A DNA stretch of 64,000 bases from Paludisphaera borealis (GTDB lineage: Bacteria > Planctomycetota > Planctomycetia > Isosphaerales > Isosphaeraceae): NCBI RefSeq assembly GCF_001956985.1, contig NZ_CP019082.1, positions 6,138,001 to 6,202,000 on the forward strand, written 5' to 3'. Position numbers and translations under genes: made by a program. The number at the start of each line of letters is the position of its first letter. Position 1 is the first letter of the stretch. Positions 57,647-64,000 of this stretch are shown here, one piece after another. The notes under the pieces were generated by a model that saw only the letters and a list, made by a program, of their open reading frames with translations, had not been told where the DNA came from and searched no databases.

Positions 57647-57818
57647 GACCAGTTCGTGACGCACCCGGCTACGTAGGATCAGTTACCAGGGGATCAGCTG
57701 ATGAGGCACCAGCTCACGAGACGGCGCCGGGACCAGCTCATGAGGCACCAGCTCATGAGTGGGCTGGTCGGGGACCAGGTCGACGGGGATCAGCTACCAG
57801 CGGAGCAGCTAGGTGACG
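57647..57818. repeat. Iteron-like degenerate direct repeats
   Basis: About nine imperfect copies of GAYCAGCTCATGAGGC follow each other at spacings of roughly 15-26 bases, for example GACCAGTTCGTGAC, GATCAGCTGATGAG, ACCAGCTCACGAG, GACCAGCTCATGAGGC, ACCAGCTCATGAG and GATCAGCTACCAG. No gene overlaps them. The block is downstream of the RepA-like gene and could be a replication-origin iteron set or a partition site. Confidence 0.65.
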
Positions 57819-58033
57819 GTTCGGCCGGGGGTGCCAACTGTCACCTGACAGCGAGCTGAACGGCGAGAAGTCCCGGGAGTCCCGGACGTGCCTGACGACC
57901 AGGCAACATCGAGTCAGGCTCTCTTGGTTTGAAGATCGGGCGGGATCTGTTGCGTCGATCTCACCGCGGATGAACGGGCGGAGGATGGGTGCCAAGTTGA
58001 CCCATCCTCCGCATTTTGCTACATCGGAGGCTG

Positions 58034-59161
58034 TCAGGCGGCTTCCGCGACGGACTCGGCGGGGGGGCGCCAGAGGACGATTTCCCTCCCCGGCGGACGC
58101 TCCGGAGCGGGCAGGGCGAGACGCTGTGGGGGACATAGAGCGCATAGCGGAGCGTCCCCTCTATGCAACGGAGCGTTCGCGGGCGGCACCCATTCGATGT
58201 GCGAGCCGGGACCGAAGCCGACTCGCTTGCTCTGAGCCCCCAGCTTGAGTTTGGCCCCTTTGAGCTGGTCTTCGGACAAGCCCACAGCGGCGCCCCGAGC
58301 AAAGACCTCGGTCGCCGATACGGAGCCCCCGGCCAAAAGGTCCGCCAGCCAAACGACCACCGGCGATGCTACGTCCTCGCTGCGCTCGTCGATCTCGTCC
58401 AGCCAAACGAGCGCGGCGGCCTTGTCGCCGGGGTCGATCCGGTAGGCTAGGGGGCGCGGGGCCGCCAGGTTACAACCCACGTCCGTCATGACGCCGCCCC
58501 CGTCGGCCGGCTCGAAAATGAAATTCGACCGGGCGACTCCGGCCAAACCGATCGAGCCAATGATGCGATTTTTGGCGCTCGACTGGGGTCTCTTGGTCAG
58601 GTGCGTCACCACAACCACCGCAGCGTTCACGTCTTCGGCGATTTTCTTAAGCGGCATCAGTATCCGCCGCAACGCCCCGTTCTCGGTCGCGCCCCGGGGC
58701 AGGTAGGCGCTGATCGGGTCGATCACGACCAGCCCGGCCCCCACCGACTCGACCTTTTCGGCCAGCAATGCGACGTCGCGGCCGAGATCGAATGGCGACG
58801 CGGGATCGTCGTCGCCGCGATGGACTGCCTGCACTTGATGGACTCGGGCCATGTCGGCACCCGCGGCTTCAAGCCGGGGCCGCACCACGCTCGCCGAGTG
58901 GTCCTCCGCGTTCAGAAGGACTACGTCCCGGGCTTCGCCCGGCGGCGTGAGGGGCTGAGGTCTGCCGCGGCTGAGCGCGGCGGCGATCGCGAGCGTGGCG
59001 AGGGACTTCCCGGACTTGGGCTCGCCCGCGAACACGGTCAGCATTCCGTAGGGAACGCGCTCGTCCAGCAACCAACCCACCTCCTCGCCGACGACCTCGC
59101 TGAACGGGCGCGTCACGAGCTTGGCTGTGTGGTCCGGCGGGCGTTTGGTCGTGCGCGTCAT
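58034..59161 (-). CDS. RepA-like AAA ATPase (RecA-fold, DnaB-type helicase family)
   Basis: The product is 375 residues from ATG 59159-59161, preceded by GAGGAAGG; the frame is open further upstream without a ribosome site. The RecA-fold motifs are Walker A GEPKSGKSLATLAIA (~47), LLNAEDHSASVVRPRLEAAG, Walker B GLVVIDPISAYLP (~142) and VVVVTHLTKR. This is the layout of plasmid RepA and phage hexameric ATPases. The C-terminal ~100 residues (VFARGAAVGLSEDQLKGAKLKLG) resemble a small winged-helix-like unit common in this family. It likely acts in replication of the mobile element. Confidence 0.8.
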   Translation of the reverse strand: MTRTTKRPPDHTAKLVTRPFSEVVGEEVGWLLDERVPYGMLTVFAGEPKSGKSLATLAIAAALSRGRPQPLTPPGEARDVVLLNAEDHSASVVRPRLEAAGADMARVHQVQAVHRGDDDPASPFDLGRDVALLAEKVESVGAGLVVIDPISAYLPRGATENGALRRILMPLKKIAEDVNAAVVVVTHLTKRPQSSAKNRIIGSIGLAGVARSNFIFEPADGGGVMTDVGCNLAAPRPLAYRIDPGDKAAALVWLDEIDERSEDVASPVVVWLADLLAGGSVSATEVFARGAAVGLSEDQLKGAKLKLGAQSKRVGFGPGSHIEWVPPANAPLHRGDAPLCALCPPQRLALPAPERPPGREIVLWRPPAESVAEAA

Positions 59162-59657
59162 GCGCGACCGCCTTCCTCGATCCCACGGTGGATCCATGAG
59201 TGCGCCCTGCGGGATGCTATCTTGCCGGCATGGAGGGCGGGCTGGGGGAGTCTGCCGGCGGACCAAATCCGCCCCGGGGCGCGACGGCTGGCAGCCAGGG
59301 TCGCGATGGACGAGAGCGTTTCGAGAGGCGGACGTTCGGGGCCGGTTTCAGGAAGCGAGGCTGTCGCGGCTTGTTGCGCGGGGCGGGGGAGGGGCATGCT
59401 ACTCGGCATGCGGGGCCTTTCGTGATGTTCAACGAGGTCCACGTGCGGGCTTGATCGTGTTACGGCGAAAATACGAGCGGCCGGGGGTGGGGGTGGCACC
59501 CCGATCAAGCCTGCGATCCCGGGCATATTGAAACGAAGGGCGAGCGAACTGACAAGGAGGGCACCTACGGATGGACACCCGGGCGGGTCTCATGTTTCAA
59601 AAAAGAATCATGAGACCCCCAGGGCGCCGACAAGGTGCCAACCAGCACGCCGTCGAA
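59162..59657. other. Intergenic region between two minus-strand element genes
   Basis: About 500 bases with no supportable gene. It contains the promoter side of the RepA-like gene and the perfect inverted repeat at 59585-59618. Confidence 0.45.
59585..59618. repeat. Perfect 10-bp inverted repeat around an A-rich loop
   Basis: GGGTCTCATG and CATGAGACCC enclose TTTCAAAAAAGAAT. A related TGTTTCAAAAAAGCATCA occurs at 60782-60799 with a different, shorter stem. It may be a protein-binding or structured DNA site of the element. Confidence 0.7.
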
Positions 59658-60191
59658 TCAGCCCACGAGTCGAATCGTGCAACCGGGGCTGTGAGGAATG
59701 ACGTAGATTCGCTCCGCCATCGGAACGTCGGTCGTGGTCCCGGCTTCGTCGTCGGCTTCGCCGGCGTCGGTCGGGCCCCAGTCGGCTTCGTCGTCGGCGT
59801 CGTCGAAGAGGCCGGCGAAGGGGTCGTCACCACCTAGAGCCGCGTCCCGCGCGGCCCGGATCTCGGCGGCCGTGCGGGCGGTTCGGCGGACTTCCCGCCA
59901 GGCTTCAGTCGTCGCGTCGAACGATTCGGCGGGACCGGAGACGCCGCACCACGCGCAGGCGAGCGTGTTGGCAGGGTCGACCGGCGGCGAGAAGAGGTAG
60001 CGGCACGGCTTGCCCGATTCGTTGTGCCATCGCCAGCGGCGGTGGGAAAAGAAGGCGACGCACCGTTGCTGACTGTCGGTGCAGTGCGGACACTGAGTCG
60101 TGGATTCGGGGAAGCGGGAAAGGGCGGCCTTCAACGTGAGTCCGGGCGCGGAACCGGCGCGGGGCGTCGGCGGGGGAATCATGATTGGCAT
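59658..60191 (-). CDS. Zinc-finger-type protein of the mobile element, 177 aa
   Basis: The start at ATG 60189-60191 (MPIMIPPPTPRAGS) was chosen because GAAGGCAGCACC precedes it and the same start context recurs at 63499. CPHCTDSQQRC and a later CAWCGVSG supply two cysteine pairs about 45 residues apart. Between them are basic and aromatic residues (FFSHRRWRWHNESGKPCRYLF). The C-terminal half is acidic (FAGLFDDADDEADWG). It may bind nucleic acid; its function is unknown. It is divergent from the plus-strand genes starting at 60911. Confidence 0.65.
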   Translation of the reverse strand: MPIMIPPPTPRAGSAPGLTLKAALSRFPESTTQCPHCTDSQQRCVAFFSHRRWRWHNESGKPCRYLFSPPVDPANTLACAWCGVSGPAESFDATTEAWREVRRTARTAAEIRAARDAALGGDDPFAGLFDDADDEADWGPTDAGEADDEAGTTTDVPMAERIYVIPHSPGCTIRLVG

Positions 60192-60290
60192 GGTGCTGCC
60201 TTCGGATGAGGCGTTCGTGTTGCATGCCGCGGGTGCCCCAGGGCGGGGCGGTCGCGTATATCCGGGAAATCCGGTCGCAGGGGCTACCGT
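60192..60290 (-). promoter_or_regulatory. Duplicated 5' leader, copy A
   Basis: Read on the minus strand this ~95-bp segment runs into the ATG of the zinc-finger gene. It matches 63402-63498 upstream of the excisionase-like gene at about 85% by eye, with shared blocks such as TTCCCGGATATACGCGACCG, CGCGGCATGC and GAAGGCAGCA. It likely carries the promoter and ribosome site. The identity stops soon after the start codon. Confidence 0.7.
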
Positions 60291-60357
60291 CGTGGGAGGA
60301 CGGGCCTGTACTGCTACCAGCATAGTAGGCCGACCAGCCCCGACGGCAAGGGGGCGA

Positions 60358-60412
60358 CCAGTCGGCGGATGAGGTGGGGTGAGCTGGTGAGGCGGCCAGT
60401 CGGCGGATGAGG
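60358..60412. repeat. Two 17-bp direct repeats CCAGTCGGCGGATGAGG
   Basis: Exact copies at 60358-60374 and 60396-60412, separated by 21 bases that contain a related GAGCTGGTGAGG. They resemble the iteron-like units at 57.7 kb and lie in the divergent promoter region of the element. Confidence 0.7.
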
Positions 60413-60459
60413 GCGATATATCTGACCGGGCGAATCCATCGAAATTCCTGCGTTTTCAC

Positions 60460-60642
60460 CAGAGACACCAGAAACAACAGTCTCTCCACGAATCTCCAGT
60501 CTCTTCAGTATCTCTAGTCTTTCCAGGAATCTCCATGAGCCAACAGATTGATTTATCGATTCGCGGTTCGCCTTCGGCTCATCCGCGAATCGATGTTCGC
60601 TTCGCTCTTCCAGGGGCTGCCGCCCCTGGACCCCGCTTGTAC
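60460..60642. repeat. Pyrimidine-rich repeats and a GC hairpin
   Basis: At 60460-60535 short units of the type CTCCAGTCTCTTCAGTATCTC recur imperfectly (TCTCTCCA, TCTCCAGTCTC, TCTCTAGTC, TTTCCAG). At 60610-60629 CCAGGGGC-TGCC-GCCCCTGG forms a perfect 8-bp hairpin, a sequence type common between genes of GC-rich bacteria. No gene is supported here. Confidence 0.55.
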
Positions 60643-60726
60643 GTGGTTCGACGTGGTTCGATGGCGACGTGGTTCGATGGCGACGTGGTTCGATGGCGAC
60701 GTGGTTCGATGGCGACGTGGTTCGAC
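60643..60726. repeat. Tandem 16-bp repeat GTGGTTCGATGGCGAC
   Basis: Four exact units (60653-60716) with partial units at both sides. Because 16 is not a multiple of three it shifts frame each unit, so the repetitive peptides in open frames across it are artefacts. Confidence 0.85.
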
Positions 60727-60910
60727 GTCCGCGCCGCGTGCAGCGAAGGTCCGGGCGAGCTGCCCAGCACGTTGGGCCGCGTGTTTCAAAAAAGCATCAC
60801 GGCAGCGATTTTCTTCGATTGATATTGTTGTTGCAATCTCGCAGCCTATGGCAGCATCAGGTCTGGGGAGCGAACATCCGCTCCGCCGGTCTTCTCAGGA
60901 ATGCTCAACG

Positions 60911-61129
60911 ATGCCCACCCAGACCCCGACCATCATCCCGACCCAGCAACGCCGCGCCGTGGGTTCCCGTCGCGCCACGTTCGGCTTCGCGCTCGCCCGG
61001 GACGAGATGCCGATGCTCGACCTCCTGCTGGCGAGCCTGCCCCCGCGCACAACCGTGAGCGCCGCCATCCGCACACTGCTGTATGCAGAGGTCGCCCGCC
61101 TTGAAGCCGCCGCCACGCTCGCCGACTGA
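60911..61129 (+). CDS. Small ribbon-helix-helix-like protein, 72 aa
   Basis: The ATG at 60911 follows AGGAATGCTCAACG; upstream in-frame extension runs through the 16-bp tandem repeats and is rejected. The protein has a polar start (MPTQTPTIIPTQQRRAVGSR), a strand-like ATFGFALARDEMP and two helices (MLDLLLASLPPRTTVSAAIR and LLYAEVARLEAAA). The order strand-helix-helix suits a small DNA-binding repressor. It is the first plus-strand gene of the element's right arm. Confidence 0.55.
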   Translation: MPTQTPTIIPTQQRRAVGSRRATFGFALARDEMPMLDLLLASLPPRTTVSAAIRTLLYAEVARLEAAATLAD

Positions 61130-61247
61130 CGGCTGCACCCGGTCGCGCGCACCGGCCCATCCCCGCGCGCCCCTCACTTCCTCATCCCGGCCCAGCCCCA
61201 ATGCGAAAGGACCGAGGCGGGTGCAACCGCCGCGGTCCCGGAGTTCC

Positions 61248-62924
61248 ATGAGCAGCATCGATACTACGCCAGCCGTCGCGCCGAGCAACACCGATTCCGA
61301 CCTATCCGACGCCGCCCGTTTCATCCGCAAGGCGGAAGAGATCCACGCCGCGGTCGACCCGCGTATTCCGGATTACAGAGCCGCCTTCAAGCTCGCCCGC
61401 GCGCTCAGGGGCGTCAGCGCCGACCCAACCCCCTTGGCGCCCGCCGCGGCTCACTTTTGCGTACTTCAAGGCCGGGATTTCGATAACTTCTACGGCGGGT
61501 ACTTCCTCCGCGCGTTCGCCCTGGTGCGCTTCCCGGGCGACACCAACCCCCTGGCGCTCGCATGGATCGTGGGCGAAGTGACTCCGTATCCGTGCCTGGA
61601 CCTGACTCCCAAGTACAAACGCTTTGTCTCGATGTGTTACTTGTTGAGTCGCGGGAACCCGGGGCGGACGTTCTTCGTCGCGCGGACACAGTTGGAGCAA
61701 CTGTCCGGCTTGAAGTCGAACACCGTGACGCAATTCTTGCGGTGGATGGGCGACGAAAGACTGATCGTCTGCGTTTCGGACGACTACACGTTCCACCCTC
61801 GAAAGGGCGATCTCGCCAAGTCCAAGGAATACAAGTTCGTCGGCCCGGACCTGCCACCCGCGCCGTCCGACGAACCCGACGCCCCTGCTGGCTGGCCGCT
61901 CTATCTCGACGACGTGGTTTACCCAGACGAATCCGATCCCACGTCCGCGCCCGTTGCCCTGGACGTCGCGCCCGAACCCGACCAGGTCGTCCGCGACCAG
62001 CTCGTCGCGGAGAAGCCCGCGCACGTCGTGGAACCGACGCCGGCACCGGAGTACGAAGACGACCCGAGGGACGGCGATCCGTGGCCTTTCGGCGACGACG
62101 AGCCCTCGCCGCCCCCGCCCGCCCCGATCGCTACGCCGCGGAATCCGAGTGAAAAATGGGAGGAGGTGCGCCGCCGGGCCGAGACCCTCGCGCGGACGCC
62201 GACCTTCCTGCGGCGTTTCGAGGACAACCTGTCCAACCTGGAGGACAAGGCGGTATCCGCCGTGCTCCAGCTGACCAAGCTCGGGACGATCCAGGAAGTG
62301 CGCGCCGAGGGGGCCAAGAGTCGCGAAGGCAACCTGGCCAGCTTCGACGACTTCCATCGCATCCATCGCGACTTCCCTGTCCGGCTCTCCGTCGGGCGGT
62401 ACGTGTTCCACTACGACGACGTCGCCACTAACCTGCTCAACGACGTGACGTCGTCCTCGATGTACTCCGCTTGGATCGACCTGCGTTCGCGATACCCGCA
62501 CGAGAAGCGGCTGGGCGTCATCTTCCCCTGGTCGCGGGTCAAGACGGGCGTACGCGGCTGCGGGAGTTTCTGCGTCCTCCACAACCATCACAGCGACGTG
62601 GCGCAGCGGGACCGGAGCTTCCGGATCTCGTTCGCGCTCAAGTCCGGCCTCCTGCTCCACCTGGAGCCGCTGCCGGCGTTCGTCGCTTCTCTCGCGGTGT
62701 CGGCCGCCTGCCCTCCCGTTCCCGAGCCAGCCCCCGCCGCCGCGCCCGTCGGCCCCGCGCCCGCCGGCCCTGAGAGCTGGTCGCTCGATCGCGACGACGT
62801 GATGCCCGCCGACGAATCCGCGCCCGAGCCCGTTTTTCCGGACGATGCGCCCGAGTCTGGGTCTGTCAGGAAGCCGATGAGACCCGCCTGGTTCGTCGCC
62901 GCGCGGGCCGCCTTATCTTCCTGA
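61248..62924 (+). CDS. Unknown 558-aa protein of the mobile element
   Basis: The ATG at 61248 has GGAG five bases before it; the frame continues upstream only as arginine-rich shadow. Residues about 20-215 form a folded domain (AARFIRKAEEIHAAVD, GGYFLRAFALVRFPGDTNPLALAWIVGEVTPYP, FFVARTQLEQLSGLKSNTV, FLRWMGDERLIV), quoted here as landmarks. This part includes a winged-helix-like region typical of replication initiators. A long acidic, proline-rich linker (residues ~220-300) and a second alpha/beta domain (~300-490) follow. The tail is low complexity. A role in initiating element replication is a guess from context. Confidence 0.6.
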   Translation: MSSIDTTPAVAPSNTDSDLSDAARFIRKAEEIHAAVDPRIPDYRAAFKLARALRGVSADPTPLAPAAAHFCVLQGRDFDNFYGGYFLRAFALVRFPGDTNPLALAWIVGEVTPYPCLDLTPKYKRFVSMCYLLSRGNPGRTFFVARTQLEQLSGLKSNTVTQFLRWMGDERLIVCVSDDYTFHPRKGDLAKSKEYKFVGPDLPPAPSDEPDAPAGWPLYLDDVVYPDESDPTSAPVALDVAPEPDQVVRDQLVAEKPAHVVEPTPAPEYEDDPRDGDPWPFGDDEPSPPPPAPIATPRNPSEKWEEVRRRAETLARTPTFLRRFEDNLSNLEDKAVSAVLQLTKLGTIQEVRAEGAKSREGNLASFDDFHRIHRDFPVRLSVGRYVFHYDDVATNLLNDVTSSSMYSAWIDLRSRYPHEKRLGVIFPWSRVKTGVRGCGSFCVLHNHHSDVAQRDRSFRISFALKSGLLLHLEPLPAFVASLAVSAACPPVPEPAPAAAPVGPAPAGPESWSLDRDDVMPADESAPEPVFPDDAPESGSVRKPMRPAWFVAARAALSS

Positions 62925-62959
62925 ATCCCCGACCCTTCTCCCTCCGGAATCCACCGCCT

Positions 62960-63205
62960 TGTCCGAACCATCTCCCGAAGTCTGGAACCCCGCCTGCGCC
63001 GTTCGACCACGCCTACTCGGTCTCGACCTGGGGCCGCTCCGCCCATGGCGAGAAGAACAGCTGCGCCAAGCTCACCGACGCCGACGTCGCGACTATCCGA
63101 TCGCTGGTTGGCGAACTTACACAGAAAGTGATCGCTTCGCGGTTCGGGATCGCCCCTCAGACCGTCTCAAACATAGTCACCCGGCGCACCTGGTCCCACA
63201 TCTGA
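62960..63205 (+). CDS. Helix-turn-helix protein, start unclear (possibly broken)
   Basis: The frame ending at TGA 63203-63205 encodes HGEKNSCAKLTDADVATIRS, then VIASRFGIAPQTVSNIVTRR and TWSHI. This is the helix-turn-helix unit often found at the C-terminus of phage HNH endonucleases and small phage regulators. No ATG, GTG or TTG lies in frame upstream before the start of similarity, although a TTG in the adjacent frame (62959) gives MSEPSPEVWNPACA. A frameshift near 62990-63000 or decay is therefore likely. Confidence 0.5.
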   Translation, partial: CPNHLPKSGTPPAPFDHAYSVSTWGRSAHGEKNSCAKLTDADVATIRSLVGELTQKVIASRFGIAPQTVSNIVTRRTWSHI

Positions 63206-63215
63206 CCAGCTGGGC

Positions 63216-63229
63216 GATTAACGTTAATC
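63216..63229. repeat. Dispersed palindrome, copy 7
   Basis: Perfect GATTAACGTTAATC inside GCGATTAACGTTAATCGC, starting 11 bases after the HTH stop codon. Confidence 0.85.
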
Positions 63230-63401
63230 GCCGGCCCTAAACCATTACGAAAATGGGATTTGCAACGCGACTCGGCCCTTTCCGCGATCTTCCCCTAGAC
63301 CGCTGGCAGGGCTTTTTTTCTCGATTTCTCCACTACCCCCCTTGCCGCCGTAATCGATCGCCCTAAGCATTTCAACAGAGACCAGGCCCCTCCCTGCGCG
63401 T

Positions 63402-63498
63402 TGGGGCCCCTCGACCGGACTTCCCGGATATACGCGACCGCTCCGCCCTGGAGCACACGCGGCATGCCCCGCAAACGCCTCATCTTGAAGGCAGCAAC
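63402..63498 (+). promoter_or_regulatory. Duplicated 5' leader, copy B
   Basis: This segment runs into the ATG at 63499 and matches the reverse complement of 60192-60290 at about 85% by eye. The ribosome site GAAGGCAGCA and the first codons ATGCCAATCAT are common to both. Confidence 0.7.
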
Positions 63499-63726
63499 AT
63501 GCCAATCATTCTTCCTCCAACGGCGCCCCGCGCCAGCTCCACGCCCACTCTCGCCCCGCTTCTCTCCATCACGGACCTGGCGCAGCACCTATCGTGCAGT
63601 CGCCGCGTAGTCGAACGACTTCGGGCCGCAGGTAAACTGCCCCGGCCCGACCTGCACGTCGGGAAAATGCCGCGGTGGCGGGTCGAGACGATTCGCACCT
63701 TCATCGAGAATGGCGGCCGCCCATGA
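63499..63726 (+). CDS. Excisionase/AlpA-type helix-turn-helix protein, 75 aa
   Basis: After a short Pro/Ser-rich start (MPIILPPTAPRASSTPT) the protein has LLSITDLAQHLSCSRRVVER, LRAAGKLPRPDLHVG and MPRWRVETIRTFIENG. This is the MerR-like winged helix of excisionases and AlpA regulators: helix-turn-helix, wing with GK.PRPD, then a PRW..E.I..F helix. It likely binds DNA at the element's ends or promoters. It overlaps the next gene by four bases (ATGA). Confidence 0.75.
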   Translation: MPIILPPTAPRASSTPTLAPLLSITDLAQHLSCSRRVVERLRAAGKLPRPDLHVGKMPRWRVETIRTFIENGGRP

Positions 63727-64000
63727 CGGACGCCCCAGCCTCCTCTTCCTCGTTCCCGGGGGCCGACCAGCCCCCGGGAGTCCGGGAGTCTCGGACTTCT
63801 CCGGGCGCGAATCTTCGATTGATCACGGGCTATGAGCCCGAAGCCCCGGCTTCCGCAGCCGGACTACGGCCCGACCGGATGATCCTCCCGTGGGACCACG
63901 ACGCCGCCGTCGCCGCTGACAGTGCCATGAGCGCCCTGGAGGCCGCGCCCGATCTTTATCTGCAAGGCGGCAAGCTGGTCGAGTTCACGCCGACAAGCGA
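63723..64000 (+). CDS. Start of a further element gene, possibly a primase/helicase (cut by the window edge)
   Basis: The ATG at 63723 overlaps the previous stop. The 92 visible residues have a disordered start, then RMILPWDHDAAVAADSAMSA and LEAAPDLYLQGGKLVEFTP. The LEAAPDLYQRGGKLV-type phrase is one I associate with phage and plasmid primase/NTPase proteins. The defining domains lie beyond the window. Repeated GGAGTCCGGGAGTC-type sequence lies within its first codons. Confidence 0.5.
   Translation, partial: MTDAPASSSSFPGADQPPGVRESRTSPGANLRLITGYEPEAPASAAGLRPDRMILPWDHDAAVAADSAMSALEAAPDLYLQGGKLVEFTPTS

Noticed and set aside
60553-60789. Open frames with repeated SNHVAIEPRRHRTT-type peptides
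   Set aside because: They arise from the 16-bp tandem repeat; the unit length is not a multiple of three.

Overview
The window is GC-rich bacterial DNA that looks like a planctomycete, probably a relative of the Isosphaeraceae. The support is a giant secreted protein with a planctomycete-type N-terminus (arginine-rich, then LEARRLLA), a PEP-CTERM exported protein, IS families and small hypothetical families I associate with that group, and heavily interspersed accessory DNA. No rRNA or tRNA gene was seen. The species is inference.

Layout. 1-10.0 kb: edge of an IS4-type transposase, a 2136-residue secreted beta-helix/repeat protein, a PEP-CTERM protein, a frameshifted IS630 transposase and an ISAs1 transposase remnant. 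10.0-20.3 kb: a tightly coupled four-gene plus-strand operon made of a 635-aa unknown, a 697-aa protein with a coiled coil and a McrB-like ATPase domain whose ATP-binding motifs are degenerate, a 310-aa unknown and a ~1750-aa DUF1998-type DEAD-box helicase. It resembles anti-phage defence operons (Druantia or DISARM-like in the helicase only) and is the best candidate here for an undescribed system. 20.5-27.5 kb: a ten-gene minus-strand operon with a DUF1257 (Ycf35-like) protein, a DUF2997 protein, a Ycf46-like AAA+ ATPase, a beta-clamp-like protein and small unknowns, ended by an intrinsic terminator.

28.15-42.1 kb: a complete type I-C CRISPR-Cas locus. The array has 76 repeats and 75 spacers and is read on the minus strand from a leader next to cas2. 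The cas genes (cas3, a small extra gene, cas5c, cas8c, cas7c, cas4, cas1, cas2) are all on the minus strand. Cas8c carries an extra C-terminal PD-(D/E)XK-nuclease-like domain. 42.1-48 kb: gene remnants, a 128-bp MITE with TA ends directly upstream of a UvrA2-like ATPase gene, and a broken KilA-N gene. 48.2-55.3 kb: more ordinary chromosomal genes, namely a secreted CocE/NonD-type hydrolase, a secreted nitrilase-family hydrolase, two small zinc-type proteins, and a MarR regulator with an iron-sulfur reductase/SCP2 gene, each preceded by a related 14-bp operator-like palindrome.

55.3-64 kb: an integrated phage- or plasmid-like element with a broken tyrosine recombinase, a broken C5-cytosine methyltransferase, a small membrane protein, an iteron-like repeat block, a RepA-like ATPase, a zinc protein, a ribbon-helix-helix-like protein, a 558-aa unknown, an HTH fragment, an excisionase-like HTH protein and the start of a further gene. 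Two of its genes share a near-identical ~95-bp upstream leader. Across 20-64 kb, seven copies of a 14-bp palindrome (GATTAACGTTAATC or one mismatch) sit only between genes or outside intact genes.
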